The notes: generated from the sequence alone by a model not told the origin. Shown: positions 35,619-45,467, numbered from the stretch's first letter. The stretch: 64,000 bases of DNA from an uncultured Brachybacterium sp. (GCF_947500705.1 NZ_CANMSY010000001.1:620001-684000); one strand, 5' to 3'. Program-made: numbers and translations.

Positions 35619-38048
35619 TCAGGGCCGCATCATGCGGTGGCGCAGACCCAGGACTCCGACTCCCGCGAAGGAGACGATGCTGATTGCCGCGACCATCGAG
35701 CCGAGGCTCACGCCGGTACGAGCGAGGTCTGAGCGGGAACCGTCGGCGGTGGTGCCACCGGAGGTGGTCTCGTCGACCGGGGTGACCACAGTGGTGTCGT
35801 CGTCCTGAGCGTTGTCGTCGCCCTGGTCGTCGCCGCCGTCGCTCGGGGGCGGGCTGGTGGCGTCGTCATCACCGTCGCCAGGGGGCGGGGTGTTGGCGTC
35901 GTCATCATCACCGTCACCCGGAGGGGGCGTGGCGGTGTCGTCGTCATCGCACTCGGCGGGGGCCCCACCCTCGGTCCAGGTGAAGGCAGGGATGTCGATG
36001 ACAATCTCGGTCCCGGTCTCGGGGATCGCGGTGATGGTCAGCGGCACAACGGTCCCCTCGGGAACGCACAGCCAGTCGGTGAGGGTGACGTCGGCGAACA
36101 GGCCGCCGGCCTCCTCGACCATGGCGTAGGGCGCCTCGAAGGTGCCGTGCTCGCCAGCGTCGACGACGACCGTCTCGATCTCGGGGGCGCCGAGGCTCTG
36201 GGACTCGACGTTGCCGATGCGCAGCACCGGGTCGCGGTCGATGCCGGCCTCGGAGTCGAACTCGCCGCCGTCGAGGATCTGCAGGTCGAGCTGACGCTGC
36301 GCGTAGCCGGGCTCGAGCTCGGGGTTCGCCTCGAGGTAATCGATGAACGCGTCGCGATCCAGCACCCCGGTGTCCTGCACGTCCTGAGCCTGGGAGAGGG
36401 CCCACATGTTGTCGCCGCCCTCGAAGAGGAAGCTCGCGGTGACGATCGTATAGGTGGCGTCAGGATCGATCGGCTCGCCGTCGATGCGGATGTCGAGCAC
36501 GCGCTGATCGCGCTCCAGCGTGGAGTCGAAGACGTACTCGACGTTCTCGGAGACGCTGAAGGCGAGGAACGGCTCGTCACCGGCGTCGACCTCGCCGCCG
36601 TCGGCGGTGCGCTGCCACTGCTCCTCGAGCATCTGCTTGAACTGCGCACCGGTGACCTCGCCGGAGTTCAGGGTGTTGCCGAAGGGCACCATCCCGTTGG
36701 CCTCGGCGTAGGTGACCACGCCGTCGCCCTCACCGGTGGCGGACTGGTCGTACCAGAGCTCGGCGCGGATGCCGCCGGGATTCATGAAGCCGATGACCTC
36801 GCGGTCGCCGGCCAGACCCGCATCCTCGAGGTACCACTTCATGGAGTCCGCGAGCATGTCGCCTGCGGCGGAGTGGCGCATGCGGTTGTCGCCCTTGGTG
36901 GTGGCCTGGTTCCCGACCGGGTCGTTCGCGGTGCGCACGCCGTCGACGTAGGAGGCCTTGGAGTCGTCCCACGAGGTGGTGACATCCCCGGCAACGGAGC
37001 CGACCGGCTCGGCACCGACGACGGCTGCTTCGTCGATCGCCAACTGCGCGATCTGAGTGACGCCCTGGGTGACCTCGGTGTCGACCGCGCACTCCTCACC
37101 CTCGGGCAGCGCGGTGGCCCGCAGCCCGGGAGCTCCGACCACGTCCCAGTCGCCCTCGGCATCGACGCTCAGGGTGACCGCGCCGAGGTTCGCGGCGCTC
37201 GCGCCGGTCTGGATGATCGGGCGGACCTCGCCGTCCTGGCCGGGGACCGGGGCGGTGTAGTTGTACGCACGGTGTGAGTCGCCGTTGAAAATCGCGTCGA
37301 CCTCGGAGGAGGTCTCGCCGACGATCTTGTCGAAGATCGGATCGGTGTTCTGCGGGGCGATCCCGGGCTCGGCGCTCGCGCTCGCCCCCTCGTGGTACGA
37401 GGCGACGACGACGTCATACTCGTCGCCGGATTCCTGCAGCTGCTGCACGGCGTCGTTCACACCGTCGACCGGGTCGCGGAACTCGAGACCCTCGATCGCG
37501 ACCGGGCTGACCTTGCCGACGGTCTTGGTCGTGACCGCGCCGATGATGGCGACCCTGATGCCATTCCGCTCGACGACCGTGTACGGCTCGTGCACCAGCT
37601 CATCGGTCCCGGCGTAGTAAACGTTCGCGGCGAGATCCGGGAAGTCGGTGCGGCCCTCGATGCGCTCCAGGAGGTCATCGATGCCCTGGTCGTATTCGTG
37701 GTTGCCGATGGCGGTGGCGTCCACGCCCATCGCGTTGAGCACGTCGATGGTGGGTTCGTCGTTCTGCACGGCGGATTCGAAGGCGGAACCGCCCACGTTG
37801 TCACCCGCGGAGAAGAGGAACGAGGTGGCGCTCTCAGCGCGCACGGACTCGACCGCGCAGACGAGATCAGAGGCGCCACCGAGGGCGCCGTGGAAGTCGT
37901 TGATGGTCATCAGCGTGACTTCGTCACCAGGTTCGGCGGCGACGGCGACGGTCCCGAGGGGGACCAGGGCCGAGGCGGCCACCAGCGCGACGGCACCGAG
38001 GCCCACGGAAGTCCCGCGCGCGAGGCGACGGACGGGCAGGACGGGCAT
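35619..38048 (-). CDS. Cell-wall-anchored 5'-nucleotidase/2',3'-cyclic phosphodiesterase family protein
   Basis: An 809-residue secreted enzyme. The signal peptide (residues 1-38, ending AVAA) precedes the metallophosphoesterase domain (LMTINDFHGAL, SAGDNVGGS, IGNHEYDQG, VASYHEG) and the 5'-nucleotidase C-terminal domain (GDMLADSMKWYL, GFMNPGGIRAELWYD, GDNMWAL). An Asp/Pro/Gly-rich wall spacer (residues about 690-780) leads to the sorting signal LARTG, a hydrophobic helix and RHRMMRP. LAXTG is the motif used by class E sortases of high-GC actinobacteria. ATG 38048 has AGGAG 8 bases upstream. With the downstream nuclease it could release phosphate from extracellular nucleic acids. Confidence 0.93.
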   Translation of the reverse strand: MPVLPVRRLARGTSVGLGAVALVAASALVPLGTVAVAAEPGDEVTLMTINDFHGALGGASDLVCAVESVRAESATSFLFSAGDNVGGSAFESAVQNDEPTIDVLNAMGVDATAIGNHEYDQGIDDLLERIEGRTDFPDLAANVYYAGTDELVHEPYTVVERNGIRVAIIGAVTTKTVGKVSPVAIEGLEFRDPVDGVNDAVQQLQESGDEYDVVVASYHEGASASAEPGIAPQNTDPIFDKIVGETSSEVDAIFNGDSHRAYNYTAPVPGQDGEVRPIIQTGASAANLGAVTLSVDAEGDWDVVGAPGLRATALPEGEECAVDTEVTQGVTQIAQLAIDEAAVVGAEPVGSVAGDVTTSWDDSKASYVDGVRTANDPVGNQATTKGDNRMRHSAAGDMLADSMKWYLEDAGLAGDREVIGFMNPGGIRAELWYDQSATGEGDGVVTYAEANGMVPFGNTLNSGEVTGAQFKQMLEEQWQRTADGGEVDAGDEPFLAFSVSENVEYVFDSTLERDQRVLDIRIDGEPIDPDATYTIVTASFLFEGGDNMWALSQAQDVQDTGVLDRDAFIDYLEANPELEPGYAQRQLDLQILDGGEFDSEAGIDRDPVLRIGNVESQSLGAPEIETVVVDAGEHGTFEAPYAMVEEAGGLFADVTLTDWLCVPEGTVVPLTITAIPETGTEIVIDIPAFTWTEGGAPAECDDDDTATPPPGDGDDDDANTPPPGDGDDDATSPPPSDGGDDQGDDNAQDDDTTVVTPVDETTSGGTTADGSRSDLARTGVSLGSMVAAISIVSFAGVGVLGLRHRMMRP

Positions 38049-38063
38049 GAGTGTCTCCTGAAG

Positions 38064-38085
38064 GCGGGGTGAGAACAGGGTGAAC
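38064..38085 (-). promoter_or_regulatory. PHO-box-like direct repeat upstream of the nucleotidase gene
   Basis: On the coding strand GTTCACC (38085-38079) and TCTCACC (38074-38068) are spaced exactly 11 bases, the period of actinobacterial PhoP boxes. The second unit has 5 of 7 matches. Confidence 0.35.
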
Positions 38086-38588
38086 GATGCGTGTGCTGCC
38101 CTCATCTCAGCCCATGTGCTCCGAGACACGCCGGGAAGTCCCCTTCCCGGACGACAGCCGTCACCGAATGTTCACCTATCGGGGTGACCCGCGTCTCGAA
38201 CTTGGCAGGGGTCGGGTGAGCGCTTTACTTGCACTTGACCCGTCCGTCGGTGCGTGGGCCAGTGCGTCCTCGGCTGCCCGGAACCGTCGGCCACGGCAGC
38301 CCCGCCTTGTGAATCGTGCCCCGAACCGACCACTCGGCCCTCCCTCGGCGCGCGAAGTGGGTAGCATCGGCGGGGACTTCGGACGGTCCGCTCCCCCGCG
38401 CCCCGTCACCGGCCCCGAGCTCGACGGATCTGCATCCCGGATCTCGAGCTCGTGTCACCCGGGTCGCCGCCCGGCACCGACCGCAGCCCGCCGACTTTCC
38501 CACTCTCCCCCGACGCCGGCCCCTCCACCGGGACGCCACCAGCATCCCGTCCGGGCGCCGACCACCGTCACCTCTAGGAGGCCGTCCC
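38086..38588. other. Long divergent intergenic region with a second PHO-box-like repeat
   Basis: This gap separates the nucleotidase and NADH dehydrogenase genes. It holds CGTCACC and GTTCACC, 11 bases apart (38159-38180, plus strand), and TCACC/GGTGA arms at 38172-38187. A -10-like TAGCAT at 38362-38367 would give the dehydrogenase a leader of about 215 bases. The dehydrogenase frame is open back to 38316, but its translation is Pro/Arg-rich and looks non-coding. I found no gene here. Confidence 0.45.
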
Positions 38589-40046
38589 ATGGTCATGCCG
38601 CTGCCATTCCTCAGCCGACGCCCCACCGTCCCCGCGAAGGACGGCGCGAGCTGGCCGCATGTGGTCATCCTCGGCGGGGGCTTCGCCGGCGCGCACGCGG
38701 TGGGCGCCCTGCGCGATGCCCGGGTGCGGGTCACCCTGATCGACCGCAACGTCTACAAGACCTTCCAGCCGCTGCTGTACCAGGTCGCGACCGCGGGCCT
38801 GAATCCGGGCGACGTCACCATGTTCCTGCGCGGCCTCTCGCTCAAGGTCCCGAACATGCGCTACCGCCAGGGCGAGGTCCAGGGCATCGATCCCGAGCGG
38901 AAGGTCGTGCGCCTCGACGAGGGCCAGAAGGGCCAGCAGGAGATCTCCTACGACTACCTGATCCTCGCCAACGGTGCGACCACCACCTTCTTCGGCACGC
39001 CCGGCGCCGAGGAGCACGCGATGCCGATGTACACGCGCTCCCAGGCGCTCGCGATCCGCGATCGCGTCTTCTCGGAGCTCGAGCGCTCGAGCCGCGAGGC
39101 CGGCCTCAGCCACAGTCACGACAAGCTTCACGTGTGCATCGTCGGCGGCGGGCCGACGGGCGTGGAGATCGCCGGCGCCCTGGCGGACTTCCGCATGCAG
39201 GAGCTGGACATCCTCTACCCGGAGATGGACCCCGGCACGCTGCAGCTCACCGTGCTCCAGCGCGGCGACGAGGTGCTCAAGGAGTTCTCCACCAAGTACC
39301 GCCAGTACGCGGCCGACGAGCTGCGGGACCGCGGCGTGGTCCTGCAGCTGGGCCGCGGCGTGAAGGAGGTCGGCTACGACCACGTGGTGCTCGATGACGA
39401 TTCGGTTCTCGAATCCGACATCACGATCTGGGCGGCCGGTGTCGGGATCCCGAAGATGGTCTCCGAGTGGGGTTTCCCCCAGGACAAGCGCGGTCGGATC
39501 GCCGTGGACGACTACCTGCAGGTCAAGGGCTTCCCCGGGGTGTACGCCGCCGGAGATATCGCCGGTCAGGACGAGCCGCTCCCCCAGCTCGCCCAGCCCG
39601 CGATCCAGTCCGGTCAGGCCGCAGCCCGCGCGATCGCCGCGGAGGTCGCCGGCAAGCCGCGCAAGAAGTTCAAGTACACCGACCTCGGCACCATGGCCAC
39701 CATCGGCCGTCACGCCGCGATCGCGGAGATCCCGGTGCTCGGCGGGCTCTCCGGCTCGCTGGGCTGGGCCGCCTGGCTCGGCGTGCACATCACCAAGATG
39801 ATCGGCCACCGCAACCAGCGCGCGGTCGCGATGAACCTGGTCTCCCTCTACGGCGGCAGCCGCGCCACCCATCAGCCGAACCCGGTGGTGGGCGAGGTGA
39901 ACTCGCTGCGTGCCGCGCGCATCTTCGAGGAGCAGGCCGCGCACCGGCTGTTCGGCGCCGGGGCCGGCGCCAGCCGCCCGGCCGACGAGGTCGCCGCAGA
40001 GAACGCCGAGGGCGCCGCCGAGGTCGCAGAGCCGACGAACAACTGA
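38589..40046 (+). CDS. ndh: Type II NADH dehydrogenase (non-proton-pumping)
   Basis: A 485-residue flavoprotein passing electrons from NADH to menaquinone. Its FAD motif is VVILGGGFAGAHAVGAL (about residue 25), followed by YKTFQPLLYQVATAGLNP near the quinone end of the fold, the NADH motif CIVGGGPTGVEIAGAL and the second FAD contact VYAAGDIAG. The C-terminal amphipathic region (LGWAAWLGVHITKMIGHRNQ) probably attaches it to the membrane. An acidic tail (residues 450-485) is extra. AGGAGG lies 7 bases before ATG 38589. The gene is monocistronic. Confidence 0.95.
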   Translation: MVMPLPFLSRRPTVPAKDGASWPHVVILGGGFAGAHAVGALRDARVRVTLIDRNVYKTFQPLLYQVATAGLNPGDVTMFLRGLSLKVPNMRYRQGEVQGIDPERKVVRLDEGQKGQQEISYDYLILANGATTTFFGTPGAEEHAMPMYTRSQALAIRDRVFSELERSSREAGLSHSHDKLHVCIVGGGPTGVEIAGALADFRMQELDILYPEMDPGTLQLTVLQRGDEVLKEFSTKYRQYAADELRDRGVVLQLGRGVKEVGYDHVVLDDDSVLESDITIWAAGVGIPKMVSEWGFPQDKRGRIAVDDYLQVKGFPGVYAAGDIAGQDEPLPQLAQPAIQSGQAAARAIAAEVAGKPRKKFKYTDLGTMATIGRHAAIAEIPVLGGLSGSLGWAAWLGVHITKMIGHRNQRAVAMNLVSLYGGSRATHQPNPVVGEVNSLRAARIFEEQAAHRLFGAGAGASRPADEVAAENAEGAAEVAEPTNN

Positions 40047-40110
40047 CGGGCCGGCCCTTCGCGGGGCCCCTGCGCCGTCACCCCCGGCCAGCCGGGCCCC
40101 GAGCCCTGGC

Positions 40111-40207
40111 CCGCCGAGCCCCGCGCCACGCTGGGCTCCGTTCCCCGCCGGGCCCCGCGCCACGCCGGGCTCCGTTCCCCGCCGGGCCCCGCGCCACGCC
40201 GCGAGCC
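40111..40207. repeat. 34-bp minisatellite, about 2.8 copies, between convergent genes
   Basis: Units start at 40111, 40145 and 40179 (the last cut at 29 bases). Each contains CCCCGCGCCACG and GGGCTCCGTTCC-type text. It lies in the 295-base gap after ndh, which otherwise shows only GC-rich sequence and no gene. Confidence 0.8.
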
Positions 40208-40341
40208 GGCTTCTGCGCCCTGCAGGACCGATGCGACGGCGCGCATCAGTCGTGAGGCACGCAAAAGATCGGGCCGGGCGCGCTCGAGAGCTGGCCGCTG
40301 GCTCCACCGGCCCGGGAGGGCGGGTCAGCGGGCGGTGCGGG

Positions 40342-42942
40342 TCAGCGGGCGCTGCGGATCAGGTCGATGACCTGATCGGAGTCGTGGCGCAGCGGATGCT
40401 GGGGTCGCTCGCTCGGCGCGGGCGTGGGTGTGCGCGAAGAAGAGGGTGCTGCTGACCTGGGCGCAGGCGTGGGCTCCTCCGGCAGCGGCGCGGCGTAGGT
40501 CGCGGCGGTGTAGGCGGAGGCGATCCTTACCGCGGCGTCGCGCTGCTCGGCGGTGATGTCGAGCTTCCCAGCACCGATCTGGTCGAGCAGGTCCGTGAGG
40601 GCGCGGGCCGGGGGCAGTGCGGGGTCGAGTCCGATCCGGGTGGGTGGCCGGCCCCAGGCCCCGGTGATGCCGAGCCAGCGGATCGCGGTCTCGCGCACGG
40701 CCAGCTCGCGGGTGAGCTCGGACCAGGCCAGCTCTCCGGCGCGGCGATGCATCCGCTCGGCGGCCAGGGGCGAGGCGGCGGCGTCTCCACGGGCACCAGC
40801 ACCGGCACCGCTACCGCCAGCACCGCCAGCACCAGGACCGCCACCGACCCCGCCAGCACCAGCACCGCCTCCGCCAGCACCCCCGCCGAGCAGCGCTGCC
40901 CAGCGCTCGTCGCGGGCGCGCAGCCGGCGGCGTCGGATCAGGAGCACCGTCGCGGCAGCCGCCGCGGCCAGCAGCGTGCCGATCCCGAGGAGGCCCAGCA
41001 CGCCTCCGCCGAGGCGCTCCACGGTCGCCTGGGCCGACCCTCTGCTGCCCTCGGACGTCTCCGCGGCGGAGGTGTCCTCGGTGGTCTGCTCGTCGGTCGT
41101 GCCCTCCTCGCCGCTGGGCGTCTCCTCCGTCGGCTGGTCCGATTCCTCCGGGCCCTCGGGCGCGGAGTCGGGGGTGTCCAGCGAGGCGCTCGCGTCGGTC
41201 ACGCCGGGAGGGGTCACTCCGTTCGCCGCGGCGGCCGGGGTCGGCTCGAAGCGCACCCAGCCGTGCTCGGGGCCGAACCACACCTCGGGCCAGGCGTGGG
41301 CGTTCTTCGCGCTGACCCTCCGTTCGTCGCCGTCCTGTTCGCCGGCGGTGAAGCCGATGACCACGCGGGAGGGGTAGCCCTGCGAGGTCATCATCAGGGC
41401 GAAGGCCGCGGCGAACTGCTCGCAGTAGCCGATGCGGTCGGCGAGGAAGGACTCCAGCGGGTCCTCGCCCGGGGCGGTGTTGACGGTGAGCGAGTAGGCG
41501 AAGGAGTTGCGGAAGTAGTCCTGGTAGGCGACGGCGGTGTCGAAGCCGGTCTCGGCACCCGTGCTGGCGGCGACGGTCTCGGCGAGCTCGGTGGCGGCCG
41601 CGGGCACCTCGTCCTGGGAGGAGTAGCCCACCTCGAAGGGCTGCTGGAACACCGCGGGGTCCACGGCACGCAGCTGCTCGGCGGTCGAGCTGCGCGGTTC
41701 GGAGGCGACGGTGTAACGCTGTCCGATCAGCCCTGCGGACGCGCGCTGCAGAGCGACCTCCCCGTTGGAGGGCTGGAGGATCAGTGCCCGGTCCAGAGCG
41801 CGGTCCGCGGCCTGGACCTCGCGCACGTTGTCCGGCACGGGGAGACGGTCGCCGGCGAAGCTGGTGATGTCGATGGTGGTGTCGATGAAGTCCTCGGCGC
41901 TGCCGCGCACTGGTACGCCGTCGTCGCGGGAGTCGCTGAAGGCGGCGGTGCCCATCACCAGCTCGTCCCCCTCCGCGTCGCCGCGGAAGGTCTCGCCATC
42001 GAAGGAGTTCAGGGTGCGCAGGCGCAGGTAGGAGGGATCCTCGGTGGCGGTCGTGGTGTAGCGCAGCACCTCGGTGTCCTCCTGCTGGAGGAGCGAGCGG
42101 CGCACGGAGACGTCGTCGTCGATCATCACCGGGCCGAGCGCCGGGGCGTTGGGGTCCTGCCAACGCTGGAGCAGGTCGACGTTCAGCGCGATCCGGGCGG
42201 GTGCGAGCTGCGGCAGTGCGGGGGCCAGCAACGGGGTCAGCCCCGCCACCAGCGCCACGCAGAGCGCGGTCACAGCGAGGGTGCGGCGGGGATGGGCGGC
42301 GGGACCCGCCTGCGGCCGACGATCGCCGCGGAGGTAGCTGGGATCGGCGTGCACGGTGCGGGTGGTGAGGATCGCGGCGCCGGCGAGGAGGGGGGCGGCG
42401 ACGTGCCACCAGGGGCCACCGGAGGGCTGCTGGAGGGCGGGCACCAGGATCGCGCCCATCAGCAGCAGACCGGTGGGGGTGTGCCATCCCAGGTCCAGGT
42501 ACATCAGGTCCAGCAGCAGCGTCATCAGCGCGATCACCGCCACCACGAGCACGGTGCCGGGGGCACCGAGGGTCAGCGGGGCCATGCCGGTGACCAGCTC
42601 GTCGACCCCGCTGCTGAAGATCTCGACCTGGTCGCGGAGCATCTGGAGCGGGCCGTCCTGCCAGCGGGTGAGGCCCTGGGCGATCTCGACCACCAGCACC
42701 AGCACCACGATCAGCCCCATCTGGGCCAGGGGCACCAGCATCAGGGGGCGCAGCAGGCGTCGCAGCACGATCCCGCCGAGGATGACCGGGGCGGTGGCGG
42801 TGAGCGTCAGCAGCAGCCAGGACGAGCCGGCCAGCAGCTGGGAGACAGGGGCGGAGGCGAGCAGCAGGGCGGCCAGCAGCAGCAGGGCGCGGCCGATCAG
42901 GTGGGGCCCCTCGAGGGTCGGCCGGCCCATCAGGGGGCTCAC
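40342..42942 (-). CDS. Transglutaminase-like membrane protein (TgpA-type, DUF4129 C-terminus)
   Basis: An 866-residue protein. About seven N-terminal helices (residues 15-245) are followed by an extracytoplasmic region with a transglutaminase core: Cys in RIGYCEQFAAAFALMM, His in NAHAWPEVWFG and the WVRFEPTP strand. A Thr/Glu-rich stretch, one helix (LLGIGTLLAAAAAATVLL), a Gly/Ala-rich low-complexity segment and a DUF4129-like cytosolic end complete it. Such proteins accompany MoxR and DUF58 in a three-gene unit implicated in envelope maintenance. The start overlaps the DUF58 stop by four bases. The substrate is unknown. Confidence 0.93.
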   Translation of the reverse strand: MSPLMGRPTLEGPHLIGRALLLLAALLLASAPVSQLLAGSSWLLLTLTATAPVILGGIVLRRLLRPLMLVPLAQMGLIVVLVLVVEIAQGLTRWQDGPLQMLRDQVEIFSSGVDELVTGMAPLTLGAPGTVLVVAVIALMTLLLDLMYLDLGWHTPTGLLLMGAILVPALQQPSGGPWWHVAAPLLAGAAILTTRTVHADPSYLRGDRRPQAGPAAHPRRTLAVTALCVALVAGLTPLLAPALPQLAPARIALNVDLLQRWQDPNAPALGPVMIDDDVSVRRSLLQQEDTEVLRYTTTATEDPSYLRLRTLNSFDGETFRGDAEGDELVMGTAAFSDSRDDGVPVRGSAEDFIDTTIDITSFAGDRLPVPDNVREVQAADRALDRALILQPSNGEVALQRASAGLIGQRYTVASEPRSSTAEQLRAVDPAVFQQPFEVGYSSQDEVPAAATELAETVAASTGAETGFDTAVAYQDYFRNSFAYSLTVNTAPGEDPLESFLADRIGYCEQFAAAFALMMTSQGYPSRVVIGFTAGEQDGDERRVSAKNAHAWPEVWFGPEHGWVRFEPTPAAAANGVTPPGVTDASASLDTPDSAPEGPEESDQPTEETPSGEEGTTDEQTTEDTSAAETSEGSRGSAQATVERLGGGVLGLLGIGTLLAAAAAATVLLIRRRRLRARDERWAALLGGGAGGGGAGAGGVGGGPGAGGAGGSGAGAGARGDAAASPLAAERMHRRAGELAWSELTRELAVRETAIRWLGITGAWGRPPTRIGLDPALPPARALTDLLDQIGAGKLDITAEQRDAAVRIASAYTAATYAAPLPEEPTPAPRSAAPSSSRTPTPAPSERPQHPLRHDSDQVIDLIRSAR

Positions 42943-44291
42943 GGCGTCTCCTCCTCGGCGGTGGTCAGCAGGTCGTCGAGGGTGTCCGCGGTGGTGCCCC
43001 GCACCAGGGTCCAGGCCCCGAGCTGGGACTGGAGGGGGGTGTGCCGTGCGCGGACCGTCTGCAGCTCGCGGACGTGCTGCTCATGGGCGTGGCCGAAGTC
43101 CTCGCCGTCGGCCGGGCCGATGCGGCGGGCCGGCGGCGGGTCAGGCTGGTCGTCCCCGTCGTCGAGGGCGGGTCGCAGCGCGATCGCGGTGCGGTGGGTG
43201 GAGCGGCCGGCGAAGCGGTCCAGGTCCAGACCGGAGAAGGGCTCGCCGTCGTCGGGACCCAGGGCGATCGCGAGGGCGGTGTGGCCGGTGGCGTGGTCAT
43301 GGCCTATGCCGCCGGAGGCGTCGTCGTCGAAGTCCACCTCGGCGAGGGCGAGGAGGGAGGCCCGCAGCTCGACAGCATCCGCTTCACTGCCCAGCGGCGA
43401 GGGGCCGGGGATGCCGCGGCGGCGGCCAGTGCGGGTGATCTCGTCCCCCGAGGCGTCCACGATCCGCACCTCCCAGCCGTGCAGGCCCAGGGCGTCCAGC
43501 ACGGTCGCGGCGTGGGAGACGAGCACGTCCTCGACCTGGCCGGAGGGGTTCTCGCGACGGCTGGTGTCCAGCACGATCACGGCGCTGTGCCCGGCGGCGG
43601 GCTCGTCCTCGCGGGTCATCAGCTGGCCGGTGCGGGCGCTCGCGCGCCAGTGGATGCGGCGGATGTCGTCGCCGCTGGCGTACGGGCGGGCGATGGGTCC
43701 GATCTCGCCGATTCCGGGGGCGGGGGCGGCGCTGAACGCCCCCTCGCGGGTGATGCCGGTGGCGCGTTCGGCGGCCGGGGTCATCTCGGAGACCACCGGC
43801 AATCCGGTCAGCAGCAGTCCGTCGGCGACGGTGCGGCGCAGGTGGAACAGTCCCAGCACGTCGCGCACGATCAGGGAGTAGGGGCCGAGCGGGTGGCCGC
43901 CGCGGCGGCCGACGCGCAGCACGTGCGGCATCTGCCCGTTCAACGGCAGGTCGCCCTGGCCGCCGAGCTCCTCGGGCAGGTGCTCGCGGGCGATGCCCCG
44001 GCCCAGCGGGAGCACGGTGATCCAGGGGGTCCCGGCGAGCTCGAGCATCACCCGGGCGGTGGCGCCGACAGGGACGGCGTCGTCCACCAGGCGGCGGGTG
44101 GGGCGCAGGCCCACGCTGCTGACCGCGATCCCGATCGCCCCGATCACCAGCATCAGCAGCAGGGCGGCGGCGAGCTGGCGCAGCGGCGTCACGCGAGCCA
44201 GGTCGCCCAGCACCCACAGTCCCGCGCAGCCCACGAGCACGACGATGCCGCGCCCGGTGGGGCGCAAGCGGGTGCCGGGGCGCGGGGTCAC
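42939..44291 (-). CDS. DUF58 domain protein
   Basis: A 450-residue protein. Two hydrophobic helices near the N-terminus (GIVVLVGCAGLWVLG and AALLLMLVIGAIGIAVSSVGL) are followed by a long domain with the DUF58 signature RPYASGDDIRRIHWRASARTGQL. A von Willebrand A-like core follows (AVIVLDTS near the MIDAS position). GTG 44291 overlaps the MoxR stop (GTGA), and its own stop overlaps the transglutaminase gene. It is presumed to be a scaffold or adaptor activated by MoxR. Confidence 0.93.
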   Translation of the reverse strand: MTPRPGTRLRPTGRGIVVLVGCAGLWVLGDLARVTPLRQLAAALLLMLVIGAIGIAVSSVGLRPTRRLVDDAVPVGATARVMLELAGTPWITVLPLGRGIAREHLPEELGGQGDLPLNGQMPHVLRVGRRGGHPLGPYSLIVRDVLGLFHLRRTVADGLLLTGLPVVSEMTPAAERATGITREGAFSAAPAPGIGEIGPIARPYASGDDIRRIHWRASARTGQLMTREDEPAAGHSAVIVLDTSRRENPSGQVEDVLVSHAATVLDALGLHGWEVRIVDASGDEITRTGRRRGIPGPSPLGSEADAVELRASLLALAEVDFDDDASGGIGHDHATGHTALAIALGPDDGEPFSGLDLDRFAGRSTHRTAIALRPALDDGDDQPDPPPARRIGPADGEDFGHAHEQHVRELQTVRARHTPLQSQLGAWTLVRGTTADTLDDLLTTAEEETP

Positions 44292-45334
44292 GCCTGCGGG
44301 GTGCTGCGCAGCACCTGGTCGACCAGGTCCCCGGCACTGGCCCCGCGGGAGAGGGCCTGGGGGGTGAGGTGCATGCGGTGGCGCCACACCGGCATGATCA
44401 CGGCGGCGATGTCCTCCGGGGTGACGAAGGTGCGCCCGGCGAGCACGGCATTCGCCTTCGCGGCGCGCACCAGGTGCACGGCGGCCCGCGGGGAGGCGCC
44501 GAGGGTGACCTGCGGGTGGGAGCGGGTGGCCGCGGCCAGCCGCACGACGTACTCCAGGATCATCGGGGAGGCGTAGACGCTGCGGACCGCGCGCACGTGG
44601 GCGGCGATCCGTTCGGGGCTGGTGCGCTCGGCGACGGCGTCGACCAGGTCGTGGTCCCCGTCGCGCACCGGCCCGGCCTGGGCGGCGAGCATCCGCGCCT
44701 CGGCCGAGGCCACCGGGTAGCCCATGGTGGTCTGGGCCAGGAAGCGGTCCCGCTGCGCCTCGGGCAGCCGGTAGGTCCCCTCCATCTCGACCGGGTTGGC
44801 GGTCGCGACCACCATGAACGGCTCGGCCAGGGGGTAGGTGGTGCCGTCGACGCTGACCTGCCGCTCCTCCATCGCCTCGAGCAGTGCGGACTGAGTCTTC
44901 GGGGAGGCGCGGTTGATCTCGTCGGCCAGCAGGATCTGGGTGAACACCGCGCCGGGACGGAACTCGAACTCGCTGCTGGCCTGGTTGAACACGCTCGCGC
45001 CGGTGACATCTCCGGGCAGCAGGTCGGGAGTGAACTGGATGCGGTGGCGCTCAGCGCCGAGCGCTGCGGCCAGAGCCTTGGCGAGCATCGTCTTGCCCAC
45101 GCCCGGGATGTCCTCGATCAGCAGGTGGCCGCCGGCCAGCAGCACCAGCATGGCGATCCGGGCCACCTCGTCCTTGCCCTCGACGATGGTCGCGATCTCG
45201 CGGATCACCGACTCGGCATCGCCGGCGATCTCGCGCGCCTGCTCCTCGGTGAGGCCGATGCCCAGCTCACGCGCCCGGTTCTGCGGATGCCACGGATCAC
45301 GGGAGGTCTCGACGGCGACGTCGTCCTGGGTCAT
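44288..45334 (-). CDS. MoxR-family AAA+ ATPase
   Basis: A 348-residue AAA+ chaperone-like ATPase. Walker A is IEDIPGVGKTMLAKAL, Walker B is ILLADEINRASPKTQSALLEAM, sensor 1 is VVATANPVEMEGTYRLPEAQ with the arginine finger region QRDRF, and the C-terminal lid is typical. ATG 45334 has GGAGGAG 6 bases upstream; that ribosome site lies in an alternative start MEEHD. It is the first gene of the MoxR-DUF58-transglutaminase operon and is divergent from the LAETG surface protein. Confidence 0.95.
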   Translation of the reverse strand: MTQDDVAVETSRDPWHPQNRARELGIGLTEEQAREIAGDAESVIREIATIVEGKDEVARIAMLVLLAGGHLLIEDIPGVGKTMLAKALAAALGAERHRIQFTPDLLPGDVTGASVFNQASSEFEFRPGAVFTQILLADEINRASPKTQSALLEAMEERQVSVDGTTYPLAEPFMVVATANPVEMEGTYRLPEAQRDRFLAQTTMGYPVASAEARMLAAQAGPVRDGDHDLVDAVAERTSPERIAAHVRAVRSVYASPMILEYVVRLAAATRSHPQVTLGASPRAAVHLVRAAKANAVLAGRTFVTPEDIAAVIMPVWRHRMHLTPQALSRGASAGDLVDQVLRSTPQA

Positions 45335-45467
45335 GTCGTGCTCCTCCATACGACCACCGTGACAGGTGTTCATAAAAAGTTTGCCTCGGGATGAACTGCC
45401 CGAGAACCACGCGGCGGCGTTGCCTCCTACAGTATGACTGGTTCCAGATGTCTTCCGAGGAGTTCCG

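Noticed and set aside
35760-35960. Asp/Pro/Gly low-complexity stretch in the nucleotidase as a possible calcium-binding repeat
   Set aside because: No regular RTX nonapeptide; its place before LARTG fits a wall spacer.
38316-38588. In-frame N-terminal extension of the NADH dehydrogenase
   Set aside because: Pro/Arg/Ser-rich and non-conserved looking, while AGGAGG stands directly before ATG 38589.
40795-40890. CRISPR-like short repeats (ACCGCCAGCACC)
   Set aside because: It is an in-frame Gly/Ala low-complexity segment of the transglutaminase gene, with no spacers.
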